Origin: JAIEPX01 sp963725255
Lineage (GTDB): Bacteria; Pseudomonadota; Gammaproteobacteria; JAIEPX01
Assembly: GCA_963725255.1 (NCBI GenBank)
Contig: CAVRXV010000007.1
Coordinates: 1 to 64,000, forward strand
Reading direction: 5' to 3'
DNA: 64,000 nt
Of the stretch, positions 17,730 through 26,452 are shown one piece after another; positions within the stretch are counted from its first letter, which is position 1; every line of letters starts with the position of its first letter. The position numbers and the translations under genes are program-made. A model generated the notes under the pieces. That model did no database searches. It saw only the letters and a program-made list of their open reading frames with translations, and had not been told where the DNA came from.

Positions 17730-19201
17730 CCCCTTCAATTCGGACATTTTTGCTCATCAATTTATTGTTGAGCATTACGTTAATTACATCGTTAGCTATT
17801 ATCGGAAATCTTTTTCTTGAACACAAAGATCTTCAACGTCATTTAAATGCGCAATTAACGTTTGCAGCTTTAACAATTCAATCTTTCATTGGCGATGGAT
17901 CGAGCCATGAAGTCATTGATAAAATCCAAAAAAAAATCGATCGTTTACCGGACGTCGCTCGCGATTATTATCAACGCACTCATACTAAAATGTATGGTAA
18001 ATCGTATGAATTAATTCAATTTCAAATCTGGGATAAAGAAGCGAAATTGATGTTGAAATCCCATTCTGCCCCACTCGTTCCATTGGCTAAAAATATTTCT
18101 GGATTTAGCACGAATTGGGTTGATGGTCAGTTATGGCATGTTTTTACGAATGTCGATGTCGAAACAGGTATGAGAATTGATGTGGGTGAACGAAGTGATT
18201 TTAGAGAAGAATTAGAAGGACGAGTAACCCAAGACTCCATTTTTATTATGCTCATTACCTATCCTTTTTTGGGCATTTTAATTTGGATTATTGTGGGTAG
18301 AGGACTTGATAGTATTCGGCAAGTTGCGAATGAAGTCCGACAAAAAACACCGAGCTCACTAGAGGCAGTCAACATCGAAGCCATTCCTGCTGAAATCAAA
18401 CCTCTGATTGATGAGCTGAATAAATTATTTGGTCGATTGCGCGATGCGTTTGAACGTGAAAAGCGCTTCGCTGCAGATGCGGCTCATGAATTACGCACTC
18501 CCCTCGCCGCTTTAAAAACTCAAACTCAAGTCGCTATCAATATTCAAGATCCGGTTGAGCTACGCAATGCGTTAGATAAAATTCTGATGGGGGTTGATCG
18601 AAGCTCACATGTGGTTCAACAACTTCTGACAATGAGCCGTATGGTCCCTCAAGCCACTTTACAACAATTTGATAAAGTTGACTTAGTACTAGAAGCTCGC
18701 ACTCAGATTGCTGAAATGGTACCCCACGCAATTGAAAAAAATATCGACATCGAGCTGATTGCCGAGGTAGAGCCCGTCACGATACCGGGTAATGCACCTG
18801 CCATCAGTATTTTGATCCGAAACCTTGTTGATAATGCGATTCGCTATTGTCCTGAAGGGAGCCTAATAAAAGTCTACGTTAATATCGAAGGTCATACCGC
18901 TAATTTAATTGTGAGTGATAATGGCCCAGGTATTGCACCTGAACTCCGTGAAAGGGTTTTTGAGCGATTCTTTAGGGTATTGGGTACCAAAGCACAAGGC
19001 AGCGGTTTAGGGCTTGGAATTGTAGCCCAAATTGTTGAACTCCATAACGCCGAAATTGTTCTGGGAGAGCCTGAACAGGGAACAGGATTAGTGGTCACCG
19101 TGAAGTTCCCTTTAGTCGTGTACCCTAAGTTATTGTTTCTAAATGCAAAGCAAAGTTACTCACAGAACCTGTGGATAACTTTGTGGATAAGCCAAGAATA
19201 A
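17726..19201 (+). CDS. Membrane sensor histidine kinase (PmrB/QseC-like)
   Basis: This 491-residue kinase is coupled to the upstream regulator by an ATGA overlap. The N-terminal membrane helix (about residues 8-30) is followed by a periplasmic region and a second helix (IFIMLITYPFLGILIWIIVG, about 172-191). Next come a HAMP-like linker, the HisKA motif AADAAHELRTPLAALKTQ with phospho-acceptor His254, and an ATPase domain with NLVDNAIRYC (N box), SDNGPGIAP (G1), FERFFR (F) and GSGLGLGIV (G2). The last 30 or so codons after FPLVV are not conserved-looking and run through two DnaA-box sequences, so the C-terminus may have been extended. Confidence 0.9.
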   Translation: MTPSIRTFLLINLLLSITLITSLAIIGNLFLEHKDLQRHLNAQLTFAALTIQSFIGDGSSHEVIDKIQKKIDRLPDVARDYYQRTHTKMYGKSYELIQFQIWDKEAKLMLKSHSAPLVPLAKNISGFSTNWVDGQLWHVFTNVDVETGMRIDVGERSDFREELEGRVTQDSIFIMLITYPFLGILIWIIVGRGLDSIRQVANEVRQKTPSSLEAVNIEAIPAEIKPLIDELNKLFGRLRDAFEREKRFAADAAHELRTPLAALKTQTQVAINIQDPVELRNALDKILMGVDRSSHVVQQLLTMSRMVPQATLQQFDKVDLVLEARTQIAEMVPHAIEKNIDIELIAEVEPVTIPGNAPAISILIRNLVDNAIRYCPEGSLIKVYVNIEGHTANLIVSDNGPGIAPELRERVFERFFRVLGTKAQGSGLGLGIVAQIVELHNAEIVLGEPEQGTGLVVTVKFPLVVYPKLLFLNAKQSYSQNLWITLWISQE

Positions 19202-19368
19202 GTCGGTTATCCTCTCAAAGTCTCAGGCTTCTGAACAAATTGGTCAATTTTTGAACAGCGTTATTTTCCAATTAAAATCAATGACTTACGATGCACCACG
19301 CCCCAAATTAGCCGCAATCATTAATCTCGAAGCTCTCTGTACTAAATAATGGTAGAAACTGTGGATAA
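19169..19368 (+). promoter_or_regulatory. Cluster of three perfect DnaA boxes
   Basis: TGTGGATAA, the complement of the consensus TTATCCACA, occurs at 19169-19177, 19181-19189 and 19360-19368. The first two are 12 bp apart, start to start, and lie inside the end of the kinase gene; the third lies in the intergenic region. The near match TTACTCACA precedes them at about 19155. The usual oriC marker genes (dnaA, dnaN, mnmG, rpmH) are absent. This may be a DnaA-titration or regulatory site, a secondary or relic origin, or chance. Confidence 0.45.
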
Positions 19369-19446
19369 AGGTCGTATTCAGACGGTGGTGGATTAAGATT
19401 TTCTATGTTAGGATTACTCTATTATTTTGATGACGGTATGGTTTGA

Positions 19447-21600
19447 ATGCAAAAGAGTAGGCACATAGAGCTAGAGACCTTAGAACAAAACCTCGATGGC
19501 AATTATCGCGATCCAGCATTTACACTCGCCTTTATATCGGTGACGTATGAGGGGTTCGGTGTTGGTTTTAGTAATATTGCTGCCGCTGCTGCCTACGGTC
19601 TCAGAATACCTCTCATACCGGTTTACCTGGTAGGTATTTTTGTAGGTGTCAGCTACCTTCTCATTGAAATCAGGTCTACAGTCAATGATGTCGAACTTCA
19701 ACGACGCCGGCTGTTAGAATTAGAACGTAAAATGATCACTGACAACTACTTTACGTACCTCTCTTTCACACTGCCTGGCTTCGAAGAAGACAGCAAAGTA
19801 ATCGACATTACTACCCTATTGCAAAAACATAAAGTTGAAGAAATTGCACAATGCCTGGGTCATTACTATCTACAAGCACATGTAAAAGCATTACAAGCTG
19901 CCGAATTAAACTTCAAAAGAGCTTCTGAACTCTTAGAATCACTCGATTTAAAATACGCTTCTGAGATCAGCCAATTTAAAAATCCTGGATTAGTTCAAAT
20001 TTTAAACCAGGCCTGTGAAAAAGACTTTTTCACTCCTGTTCAAGATATTCAACCAACAAGATGGAAACGCTTCTTAAGTAATCTTCGAAAATATTATAAA
20101 TCAGCACTATCAGGTGCTGCAACAGCCGGTGGTGTAACCATTTTTATTTTGACAACAGCATTAACAACCGCGACCGTCACGGCACTTTTTCCTTGGAGTT
20201 TAATTGGTATTTCGTTTATAACAGTTATTGGAGCAATTGTTGGCTATAAAATCGATAAATATTTAGATCGAAAACGAAAACACAAAAACAACCTAAAAAC
20301 AGCAGCATGCTCGCATTTGACACTTAAAAATCAGCATCGAGTTGCCGAATTATTTCGTAGCACAATTATGACGCTCAATGAACTCGAGCGACTCTCTAAT
20401 GAATCTGAATTAGAGGCTAAGTCTGAAATTGATCAACAGCCACCTGCTCAATCAGAGAAACCAACATTGTCAGAAAAAGATTATTGCGAAGTCGCACAAT
20501 TAAAAAAACAATCACATAAGATTCGTCGAGCTTCAGATTTTATTTTTCCCACACTGCTTTTAGCACGAGGTGGTTTCGCGGCGATATCAAGCCTTTTTGC
20601 AGGTATTGGTTTTGCTGGATTAGTTTTACCGTTATACCCAGTCTTTATTATAGGCGGGTGTTTTTTATTCTTTCATATTGCTTTCAAAATTTGGAATAAT
20701 TGGGTAAAACATCAAAGTGAAATTCAAGCGATTAATGATCTTAATCTCAGCATATCGGCTGAAAAAGTTCATTACTGGCAAACGAAATTTCCGACTATCA
20801 AAGACTTAGAATCTGAACTAAAAGAAAAAACGACAGCTCAAATTTTAGACGACCTGAATAGAGATTACGAAGGTTTCAAGCAGCTACTGAAATCTTTTGA
20901 AGAATCAAATGCTAAGAACCAACACACATCAAACGAATTAAAAAAAATTCATATGGAATTACTCTCTCTTTTTAGCGCTCAAGCCGACAGCCTTAATAGT
21001 AAAGAGCTTACAATATCACTAGCCAATACAGCTTTATATAGTCCTGAGATTACCCCTTCTTCTGGGAAAATCATTACTTTCAATAACAAAGTATACAATT
21101 TTATTTCTCCCGTTATTAATTTCGTTGCTATTAATTTTAAAGATGTGGTCCAAGGTATTGCATTTGGTTTTGGTCTTTCACTCACCATATTTCTTATCCT
21201 TGGAATTACTTCTATCGTAGCCATTGAGGCTACGCTGATTGTTGGAATCACATCACTCGCTGGTGTCGCGATGAAGGTTGCCATTCGGCATCTCATCAAA
21301 GGCTACAGAAATGAACACTTAGCCACCATCGAAAGCGCCGGCAAATCCATTGCTGACAAAGAATCGCTCTGGGATTGCCGCGCTGAAACAAAAAATGCTT
21401 ATGAACATGCAAAAACAATCATTGAACAAAATAAGCACACTCCTCCACCCGAATCAAACGGCTTTATAAAAGATCCTTCCTGGACACCAGCAAATGACCT
21501 CTCTAAAGCTCGCCGCCCACTTCAATGGATTAAAGCTGAAGCTATTAAGATACAACAAGATGAATCTTTTGTCCCTGCACCTCGTGTTATTACTTGCTAG
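19447..21600 (+). CDS. Large membrane protein with coiled-coil segments, unknown function
   Basis: I do not recognise this 717-residue protein. It alternates hydrophobic hairpins with charged helical stretches. Membrane segments are seen near residues 35-75 (IPLIPVYLVGIFVGVSYLLI), 220-265 (GGVTIFILTTALTTATVTALF), 385-425 (FAGIGFAGLVLPLYPVFIIGG) and 575-625 (VVQGIAFGFGLSLTIFLILG). The charged regions between them (for example LELERKM, LNELERLSNESELEAKSE) look helical or coiled-coil. There is no signal peptide. The broken gene at 39812-41695 has a very similar layout and may be a paralogue. Proteins of this type are common among secreted effectors of Legionella-like bacteria, but that role is only a guess. 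The start at 19447 has no strong ribosome site. Confidence 0.6.
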   Translation: MQKSRHIELETLEQNLDGNYRDPAFTLAFISVTYEGFGVGFSNIAAAAAYGLRIPLIPVYLVGIFVGVSYLLIEIRSTVNDVELQRRRLLELERKMITDNYFTYLSFTLPGFEEDSKVIDITTLLQKHKVEEIAQCLGHYYLQAHVKALQAAELNFKRASELLESLDLKYASEISQFKNPGLVQILNQACEKDFFTPVQDIQPTRWKRFLSNLRKYYKSALSGAATAGGVTIFILTTALTTATVTALFPWSLIGISFITVIGAIVGYKIDKYLDRKRKHKNNLKTAACSHLTLKNQHRVAELFRSTIMTLNELERLSNESELEAKSEIDQQPPAQSEKPTLSEKDYCEVAQLKKQSHKIRRASDFIFPTLLLARGGFAAISSLFAGIGFAGLVLPLYPVFIIGGCFLFFHIAFKIWNNWVKHQSEIQAINDLNLSISAEKVHYWQTKFPTIKDLESELKEKTTAQILDDLNRDYEGFKQLLKSFEESNAKNQHTSNELKKIHMELLSLFSAQADSLNSKELTISLANTALYSPEITPSSGKIITFNNKVYNFISPVINFVAINFKDVVQGIAFGFGLSLTIFLILGITSIVAIEATLIVGITSLAGVAMKVAIRHLIKGYRNEHLATIESAGKSIADKESLWDCRAETKNAYEHAKTIIEQNKHTPPPESNGFIKDPSWTPANDLSKARRPLQWIKAEAIKIQQDESFVPAPRVITC

Positions 21601-21623
21601 CAAGCTTCGGCGTCGGAAGCTTC

Positions 21624-21649
21624 GGCGTCGCGTCTTGAGTTGTGATAGG
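21624..21649 (+). repeat. Left 26-bp inverted repeat of the toxin-antitoxin island
   Basis: GGCGTCGCGTCTTGAGTTGT followed by GATAGG is the inverted complement of 24346-24371 with one mismatch. The outer 22 bases match the ends of the 132-bp MITE-like element at 34719-34850 apart from one T/G difference. A truncated copy (GGCGTCGGAAG) precedes it at about 21609. Confidence 0.75.
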
Positions 21650-21722
21650 TTTTGTCAAATTGATGATTTATTGAAGTTAAAGTAGCATTATTTTTATTGG
21701 GTTTAACTACTTTCCTCATTCC

Positions 21723-21901
21723 TTATATCCCCGCAACAGATGCTGTTACCTGATGCTGACGCTTTGATTTTGCGTATTGTAACAGCTCCGTGTAAGTTCG
21801 AGTGAGATGCATCATTCCTTTGCGTGATCCACCAAACGTGCAGCCTTGGCATTACCTCGCTCAATCCAAATCAGGATGTCTGTATCAAAGATCGTCCTCA
21901 T
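21723..21901 (-). pseudogene. Remnant of FitB/VapC-type PIN-domain toxin
   Basis: The ATG at 21901 overlaps the end of fitA, the usual toxin position. Translation gives MRTIFDTDILIWIERGNAKAA..., the start of a PIN nuclease with the first catalytic Asp (TDILIWIERG), then meets a stop. In another frame ARTYTELLQYAKSKRQ-like sequence follows (read MHLTRTYTELLQYAK), resembling the later PIN motif with its conserved Glu. The remnant ends at a TAA at 21723. Normal length is about 130 residues, so most of the toxin has been deleted and it cannot be active. Confidence 0.7.
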
Positions 21902-22316
21902 ATCTCCCTCCTCGCAACTTAGCCATCTGATCTAACACTGAGGTTTCTTCAGAAGTATTCATTCCAAAAAAAGGATGCTGCTTAACTTTTTTGCTGACGA
22001 TACGCTGGCAGGAAGTGATTAGACCTTTAAGCCTGCCATGATGGAGTATTTTAACACTTTCATTACGTTCTGGCGCTTTCAAGAGATCAAAGGTCATAGG
22101 TTCATAAGGTTTACGTGGATTCACAAGCTCTAAATCGATGCCGTTTTCAGCACCAAAGTGTTTCCTAAACACTTCACTCATGCGATCTGGTGTACAAACG
22201 GCTTGGCTTAGTATCTTACAAACTTCTTCTTCTATTGGAACGCCATGCCTTGCAGCCCGAATTCTTAATTGCTCGTAAACGATGTCATCTAACTTTCTTA
22301 CTCTTAAGCTTGCCAT
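21885..22316 (-). CDS. fitA: FitA-like ribbon-helix-helix antitoxin, enlarged
   Basis: This 143-residue protein begins with an Arc/MetJ-type ribbon-helix-helix domain (MASLRVRKLDDIVYEQLRIRAARHG, then VCKILSQAV), as in FitA antitoxins that bind operator DNA and neutralise a PIN toxin. It ends with MAKLRGGRYEDDL, the usual toxin-binding tail. Between them lie about 45 extra residues (roughly 75-120, including SVKILHHGRLKGL). Typical FitA has about 80 residues, so this one carries an insertion. Its toxin partner just downstream is decayed. Confidence 0.75.
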   Translation of the reverse strand: MASLRVRKLDDIVYEQLRIRAARHGVPIEEEVCKILSQAVCTPDRMSEVFRKHFGAENGIDLELVNPRKPYEPMTFDLLKAPERNESVKILHHGRLKGLITSCQRIVSKKVKQHPFFGMNTSEETSVLDQMAKLRGGRYEDDL

Positions 22317-22460
22317 TCCTTTTTCCCCTTATCAGTTACCTTATATAAATGACAGCAAATACTTGCCATGCTGTCAATCACTATCAAATGAGTCATTTAC
22401 TTACTTTTCCTGAGTTTATCTCTTCCCTACCTAATAAATTGCATTTTATACGTCATATGC

Positions 22461-22527
22461 TATAATAGCCTTAAATAAGGCTCTTAACACCATTTTATTG
22501 CGTTAACAGACTTAAATGAGGCTCTTA
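22461..22527 (+). promoter_or_regulatory. hipBA promoter with paired operator-like repeats
   Basis: TATAAT at 22461-22466 is directly followed by AGCCTTAAATAAGGCT at 22467-22482, a palindrome with 7-bp arms. A second, related copy (AGACTTAAATGAGGCTCTTA, 22508-22527) abuts the hipB start, with the shared core 41 bp downstream of the first. HipB proteins repress their own promoter by binding paired palindromes, so these are the likely operators. Confidence 0.55.
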
Positions 22528-22862
22528 TGAATCTATATGCAATGACTGATTCTGCGATACTACTTGAGCTAGGTGCTCGAGTTAAAGCTTTACGCTTGAG
22601 GAAAAATCGTTCACAGAAAGAGTTATCCGAAGCAACATTGCTATCTACTAATGCGATAAAATCACTGGAGACTGGTAAAGCCAAATTAGCAACACTAATC
22701 GCAGTGCTACGGGAGTTAGGTGCATTAGACGAGATTAATCAATTCATACCTGAAATATCTATTAGCCCTATTGAACTAGCCAAAAGACAAGGGAAAAAAC
22801 GATTACGTGCTCGAATTAGTCATGAAAATGCAAACAAGAAGGATAATGAAAATGGTCACTAA
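22527..22862 (+). CDS. hipB: HipB-like XRE-family antitoxin/repressor
   Basis: The 111-residue DNA-binding protein has an HTH_3 domain (LGARVKALRLRKNRSQKELSEATLLSTNAIKSLETGKAK, residues about 12-50). A C-terminal tail rich in basic and polar residues follows. It would bind the palindromes upstream and hold the HipA kinase inactive. The ATG at 22527 sits at the end of the second operator-like repeat. The stop overlaps the hipA start region, so translation is likely coupled. Confidence 0.82.
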   Translation: MNLYAMTDSAILLELGARVKALRLRKNRSQKELSEATLLSTNAIKSLETGKAKLATLIAVLRELGALDEINQFIPEISISPIELAKRQGKKRLRARISHENANKKDNENGH

Positions 22863-24171
22863 AGTTAATACAGCCAGAATAAAGTTATGGAACCAAGAAG
22901 TTGGAGCGGTCACTTGGTTAGAAGAGCAAAATCATGCAATATTTGAATTCAATAAACGTTTTTTAGAATCAGGGTTTGATGTTTCACCTTTACAAATGAG
23001 TCTCAAAGAAGCTCGTAATAATAGCGCAATTTTTTCATATCCCAATCTTAACAAAGATACCTATTTAGGTTTACCAGGCTTACTTGCAGATTCTTTACCC
23101 GATCGTTTTGGTAATAGCATTATTGATTCTTGGCTTGCAAGAAATGGACGAGATAAAAACAGTTTTTCACCGATAGAACGTTTGTGTTATATCGGCGAAC
23201 GCGGCATGGGAGCACTTCAATTTTATCCAGCTTTCGATCATCAATTTGATCATACAGTACCCATAGAAATTTCAGAATTAGTGGCATTAACACAAACAAT
23301 GATGAGACAAGCTCTCAGTCTAAATACTGGCATCAACAGTCCCAACACCATCAGTAAAGAAGCAATTTTGGATATATTACGCGTTGGAACATCAGCAGGA
23401 GGCGCACGTCCAAAAGCAATTATTGCCATGAATACCTCAGGTCACGTGATTTCAGGCCAATCAATTGCTCCGCCTGGCTATGATTATTGGATACTAAAAT
23501 TTGACGGAGTAACAGATTTAGAATTAGGGGAACCAAAAGGCTATGGTCGAATCGAATATGCTTATTATCTAATGGCTAAAGCAGCAGGAATCAACATGAT
23601 GGAATCTCGTCTTTTGGAAGAAAGCGGTCGAGCACATTTTTTAACGAAACGTTTTGATCGCGAAAATGAAAATAAATATCACGTACAAACACTCTGCGGA
23701 CTTGCACATTATGATTATAATGCAGCTGGTGAATATGGTTATGAACAGGCCTTTAGTGTAATGAGGCAATTACATTTACAAAAATTAGAAATAGTAGAAC
23801 AATTTCGTAGAATGGTTTTTAATGTTTTTGCACGTAATCAAGATGATCATACTAAAAATATTGCCTATATAATGGATCCAAGCGGAAAATGGCGATTAAC
23901 GCCCGCGTACGATGTTATGTATTCACATAATCCACACGGTAGATGGACTAATAAACATCAAATGACAATCAACGGGAAACGAGATGACTTTTCCTATAAG
24001 GACTTATTATTTGTGGGTGAGTCAGTTGGAATACCAAAGATAGAAGATATCATTTCAGAAGTTTATTCTGCAGTTAAAAATTGGCCAAATTATGCTAAAG
24101 AAGCCGGCGTCAAAGAAAGCGTGAGTAACGAAATCGCTCAATACCATCGTCTCGATATTACGTCTCAATAG
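22846..24171 (+). CDS. hipA: HipA-type serine/threonine kinase toxin
   Basis: The 441-residue protein belongs to the HipA family, whose E. coli member phosphorylates glutamyl-tRNA synthetase and causes growth arrest and persistence. The N-terminal couple_hipA region is followed by the HipA_C kinase fold: TSAGGARPKAII (phosphate-binding loop), WILKFDGVTD, HFLTKRFDR, NVFARNQDDHTKNIAY (catalytic Asp/Asn) and RLTPAYDVMYS (metal-binding Asp). All expected motifs are present and the length is normal. The ATG at 22846, preceded by AAGAAGGA and overlapping hipB, is preferred over 22807. This is the only visibly intact toxin of the island. Confidence 0.9.
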   Translation: MKMVTKVNTARIKLWNQEVGAVTWLEEQNHAIFEFNKRFLESGFDVSPLQMSLKEARNNSAIFSYPNLNKDTYLGLPGLLADSLPDRFGNSIIDSWLARNGRDKNSFSPIERLCYIGERGMGALQFYPAFDHQFDHTVPIEISELVALTQTMMRQALSLNTGINSPNTISKEAILDILRVGTSAGGARPKAIIAMNTSGHVISGQSIAPPGYDYWILKFDGVTDLELGEPKGYGRIEYAYYLMAKAAGINMMESRLLEESGRAHFLTKRFDRENENKYHVQTLCGLAHYDYNAAGEYGYEQAFSVMRQLHLQKLEIVEQFRRMVFNVFARNQDDHTKNIAYIMDPSGKWRLTPAYDVMYSHNPHGRWTNKHQMTINGKRDDFSYKDLLFVGESVGIPKIEDIISEVYSAVKNWPNYAKEAGVKESVSNEIAQYHRLDITSQ

Positions 24172-24345
24172 CTATGAAACAATGGAGGGGGAAAATCTTT
24201 GTTGAAAGGTTCTTTTTTGTATATTGCCCAGGTTTTTATCATGAACACATTTACAAGATACCAAATCCCTGGCCTTTAGAGTAGGCATTAAATATTATTG
24301 ATTTATGCTTTAGTTTTGATGAGTTTAATTACCAATTTCATCAAG

Positions 24346-24414
24346 CCTCTCACAACTCAAGACGCGACGCCAATTTTTCTACTCACAACTCAAGACGCGA
24401 CGCCAATTTTTCTA
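24346..24414 (-). repeat. Right inverted repeat of the toxin-antitoxin island, tandemly duplicated
   Basis: 24346-24371 (CCTCTCACAACTCAAGACGC plus GACGCC) is the inverted partner of 21624-21649. The unit starting at CTCACAACT is repeated once as a 33-bp tandem (24349-24381 and 24382-24414), each copy ending CAATTTTTCTA. With only two units and no unique spacers this is not a CRISPR array. The rest of 24172-24438 holds no gene. Confidence 0.8.
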
Positions 24415-24438
24415 ATATTAATTAAAGTAGAAAAGGGG

Positions 24439-26232
24439 TCACTCACTAGCTGGTGTCTCTGGTAAATAGCCACCACCTTGCATTGCCCAAAGTTTGGCAA
24501 AGTGCCCATCTTGCTGACGGAGATCGTCGAGCGTCCCGTCTTCGATGATTTGGCCGTCTTTGAATACCAGAATGCGATCCATTTCACGCAAGGTCGACAA
24601 ACGGTGGGCGATAACAATCGTTGTTTTGTTTTGCATCATTTCATGTAAGCTTTCTTGAATGAGTCGTTCGGTAATAGAATCCAAGGACGAAGTGGCTTCA
24701 TCCAAAATAATAATTGGCGCTTGTTTTATAATCGCTCGAGCTATGGCGATGCGTTGTCGTTGACCACCTGATAATTTTACACCTTTTTCGCCGACCAACG
24801 AGTCATAACCTTCTGCTAATTCTTGAATAAATTCGTGGGCATGCGCTTTTTTTGCAGCGATAATGATTTCTGCTTCTGTTGCATTTAATTTACCAAAGCA
24901 GATATTTTCGCGAATAGTACGATGAAACAATTCTGGATCTTGTGGAATCATCGCAATCTGCGAACGTAAATTTTCTTTCGTAAAAGATTGTATGGGATGA
25001 CCATCGATTAAAATTTGCCCAGACTCAACTTCAAATAATCGCATAATTAAACGAATAAAGGATGACTTCCCTCCTCCAGAATAACCCACTAAACCAACCT
25101 TTTCTCCAGCCTTGATAGTCACAGAAAGATTGCGAAATAATCCACGATCGTCATTATACGTAAAACACACATCGCTAAATTCTATTGTCCCGTGTTGAAT
25201 GGTTTTGGGCGTCGCATATTCTCTGTTATATATTTCATGGGGTAATAATAACACTTTCATAGCTTGGCGAGTTTTGCTCAATTCTCTAGTGAAATGCACG
25301 AATTGTTGACCGAGATCCCAAATTTGGAAAGAGAACATCACCGTTAAACTAAGCACAAATGCGAAATCACCCACCGTTACCCTGCCTGCTAGTCGCTCAT
25401 TAATCAACAAATACAACATCGCTACCATGAGTAGAAATACTAACACCCCTTGGACCAGATGAGATATTTGCACACGCCATTGCATAGTGCGATCTTTAAC
25501 AGAAAGATTCTTTAATTCTTTTTCGATACGTGAAAGCTCGTATTTTTCATTGGCAAAAATTTTGGTGGTAATAATATTTGTGATCGCATCATTGGCCTTA
25601 CCGAAAAATTGCGTAGCGGTTTCTGCAAAATCGAGCGATACCTTTTCGGCATATTTTGCATAAATAATAGTCACGATAACAAAAACGACCATCCATATGA
25701 ATAATATCATACCAAATACAGGCTGCACTAACGTGAGAGTGCCGGCTGCAAAAATCACAGCTAAAAATCTCGGTATAAAAACAGTATTAGGTATTTGAAT
25801 TAATTGCTCAATACCATTATAAAGATCAGACAATTTACTCGCTAACGTCCCAGAAAAATGTTCTTGAAAATAACGATAAGAATGTCGGCTTAGGTAATAA
25901 AATACAGATGAAACGATTTCTTCACGCAAGGCGGGTAACAACCGCAACACCACGTAGCCCCAAATTCTGAACACAATCGTCATTATCAAAGAGATAGAGG
26001 CATAAATTACAACGGGAATACCAATAGTTGCCCAAAGCAAGGCTGGTGTATTTTCAGTTTTATTCGCCCCATCAATAATCAGTTTGAGCAAATAAGGGCT
26101 CAAAGAGATTTCTGCAGACCAAATAATAGCGGTGATCAAAAAAAACACCAAACTACCTTTGTATTTTTTTAAAAACAGCCAGATAAAAGGATAGACTCGG
26201 GTGGGAAAACTTTGTTCTTTGTCGGTGTTCAT
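24439..26232 (-). CDS. ABC exporter, fused permease and ATPase
   Basis: The 597-residue half-transporter of the MsbA/MDR type works as a homodimer in the inner membrane. Residues about 20-320 form six membrane helices (ABC_membrane). The ATPase domain has Walker A GYSGGGKSS, Q loop IPQDPELF, signature LSGGQRQR, Walker B IIILDEATSSLD and switch His AHRLS. All catalytic residues are present. The substrate cannot be told from sequence; lipids, peptides or drugs are all possible. It stands apart from the surrounding genes, with 220 bp to the DUF2797 gene upstream. Confidence 0.88.
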   Translation of the reverse strand: MNTDKEQSFPTRVYPFIWLFLKKYKGSLVFFLITAIIWSAEISLSPYLLKLIIDGANKTENTPALLWATIGIPVVIYASISLIMTIVFRIWGYVVLRLLPALREEIVSSVFYYLSRHSYRYFQEHFSGTLASKLSDLYNGIEQLIQIPNTVFIPRFLAVIFAAGTLTLVQPVFGMILFIWMVVFVIVTIIYAKYAEKVSLDFAETATQFFGKANDAITNIITTKIFANEKYELSRIEKELKNLSVKDRTMQWRVQISHLVQGVLVFLLMVAMLYLLINERLAGRVTVGDFAFVLSLTVMFSFQIWDLGQQFVHFTRELSKTRQAMKVLLLPHEIYNREYATPKTIQHGTIEFSDVCFTYNDDRGLFRNLSVTIKAGEKVGLVGYSGGGKSSFIRLIMRLFEVESGQILIDGHPIQSFTKENLRSQIAMIPQDPELFHRTIRENICFGKLNATEAEIIIAAKKAHAHEFIQELAEGYDSLVGEKGVKLSGGQRQRIAIARAIIKQAPIIILDEATSSLDSITERLIQESLHEMMQNKTTIVIAHRLSTLREMDRILVFKDGQIIEDGTLDDLRQQDGHFAKLWAMQGGGYLPETPASE

Positions 26233-26452
26233 AGCAGCTGTAATTTCTCAGAGGGGAGTAAAGTTCATTCTTGATAATTTTGGGGCGAATGTCAACGGCG
26301 TCTGTCGTCGTATCTTTAGTTGTTAGTACTTCAGAAAGTTCGCTATCATAGTAACTCAATTTTAAGCTATATAATGTTGTATTTACATGAATAGAACATA
26401 ATGACTTGTTATTAAAGTACTCTAACAATTAATGATACGACGACCTTTCCAC

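Noticed and set aside
19169..19368. Chromosomal origin of replication at the DnaA boxes
   Set aside because: None of dnaA, dnaN, mnmG, rpmH or similar markers is present, and skew cannot be computed here; kept only as a regulatory-site observation.
24349..24414. 33-bp direct repeats as CRISPR or an iteron array
   Set aside because: There are two perfect tandem copies with no spacers; the unit is a duplicated MITE end.
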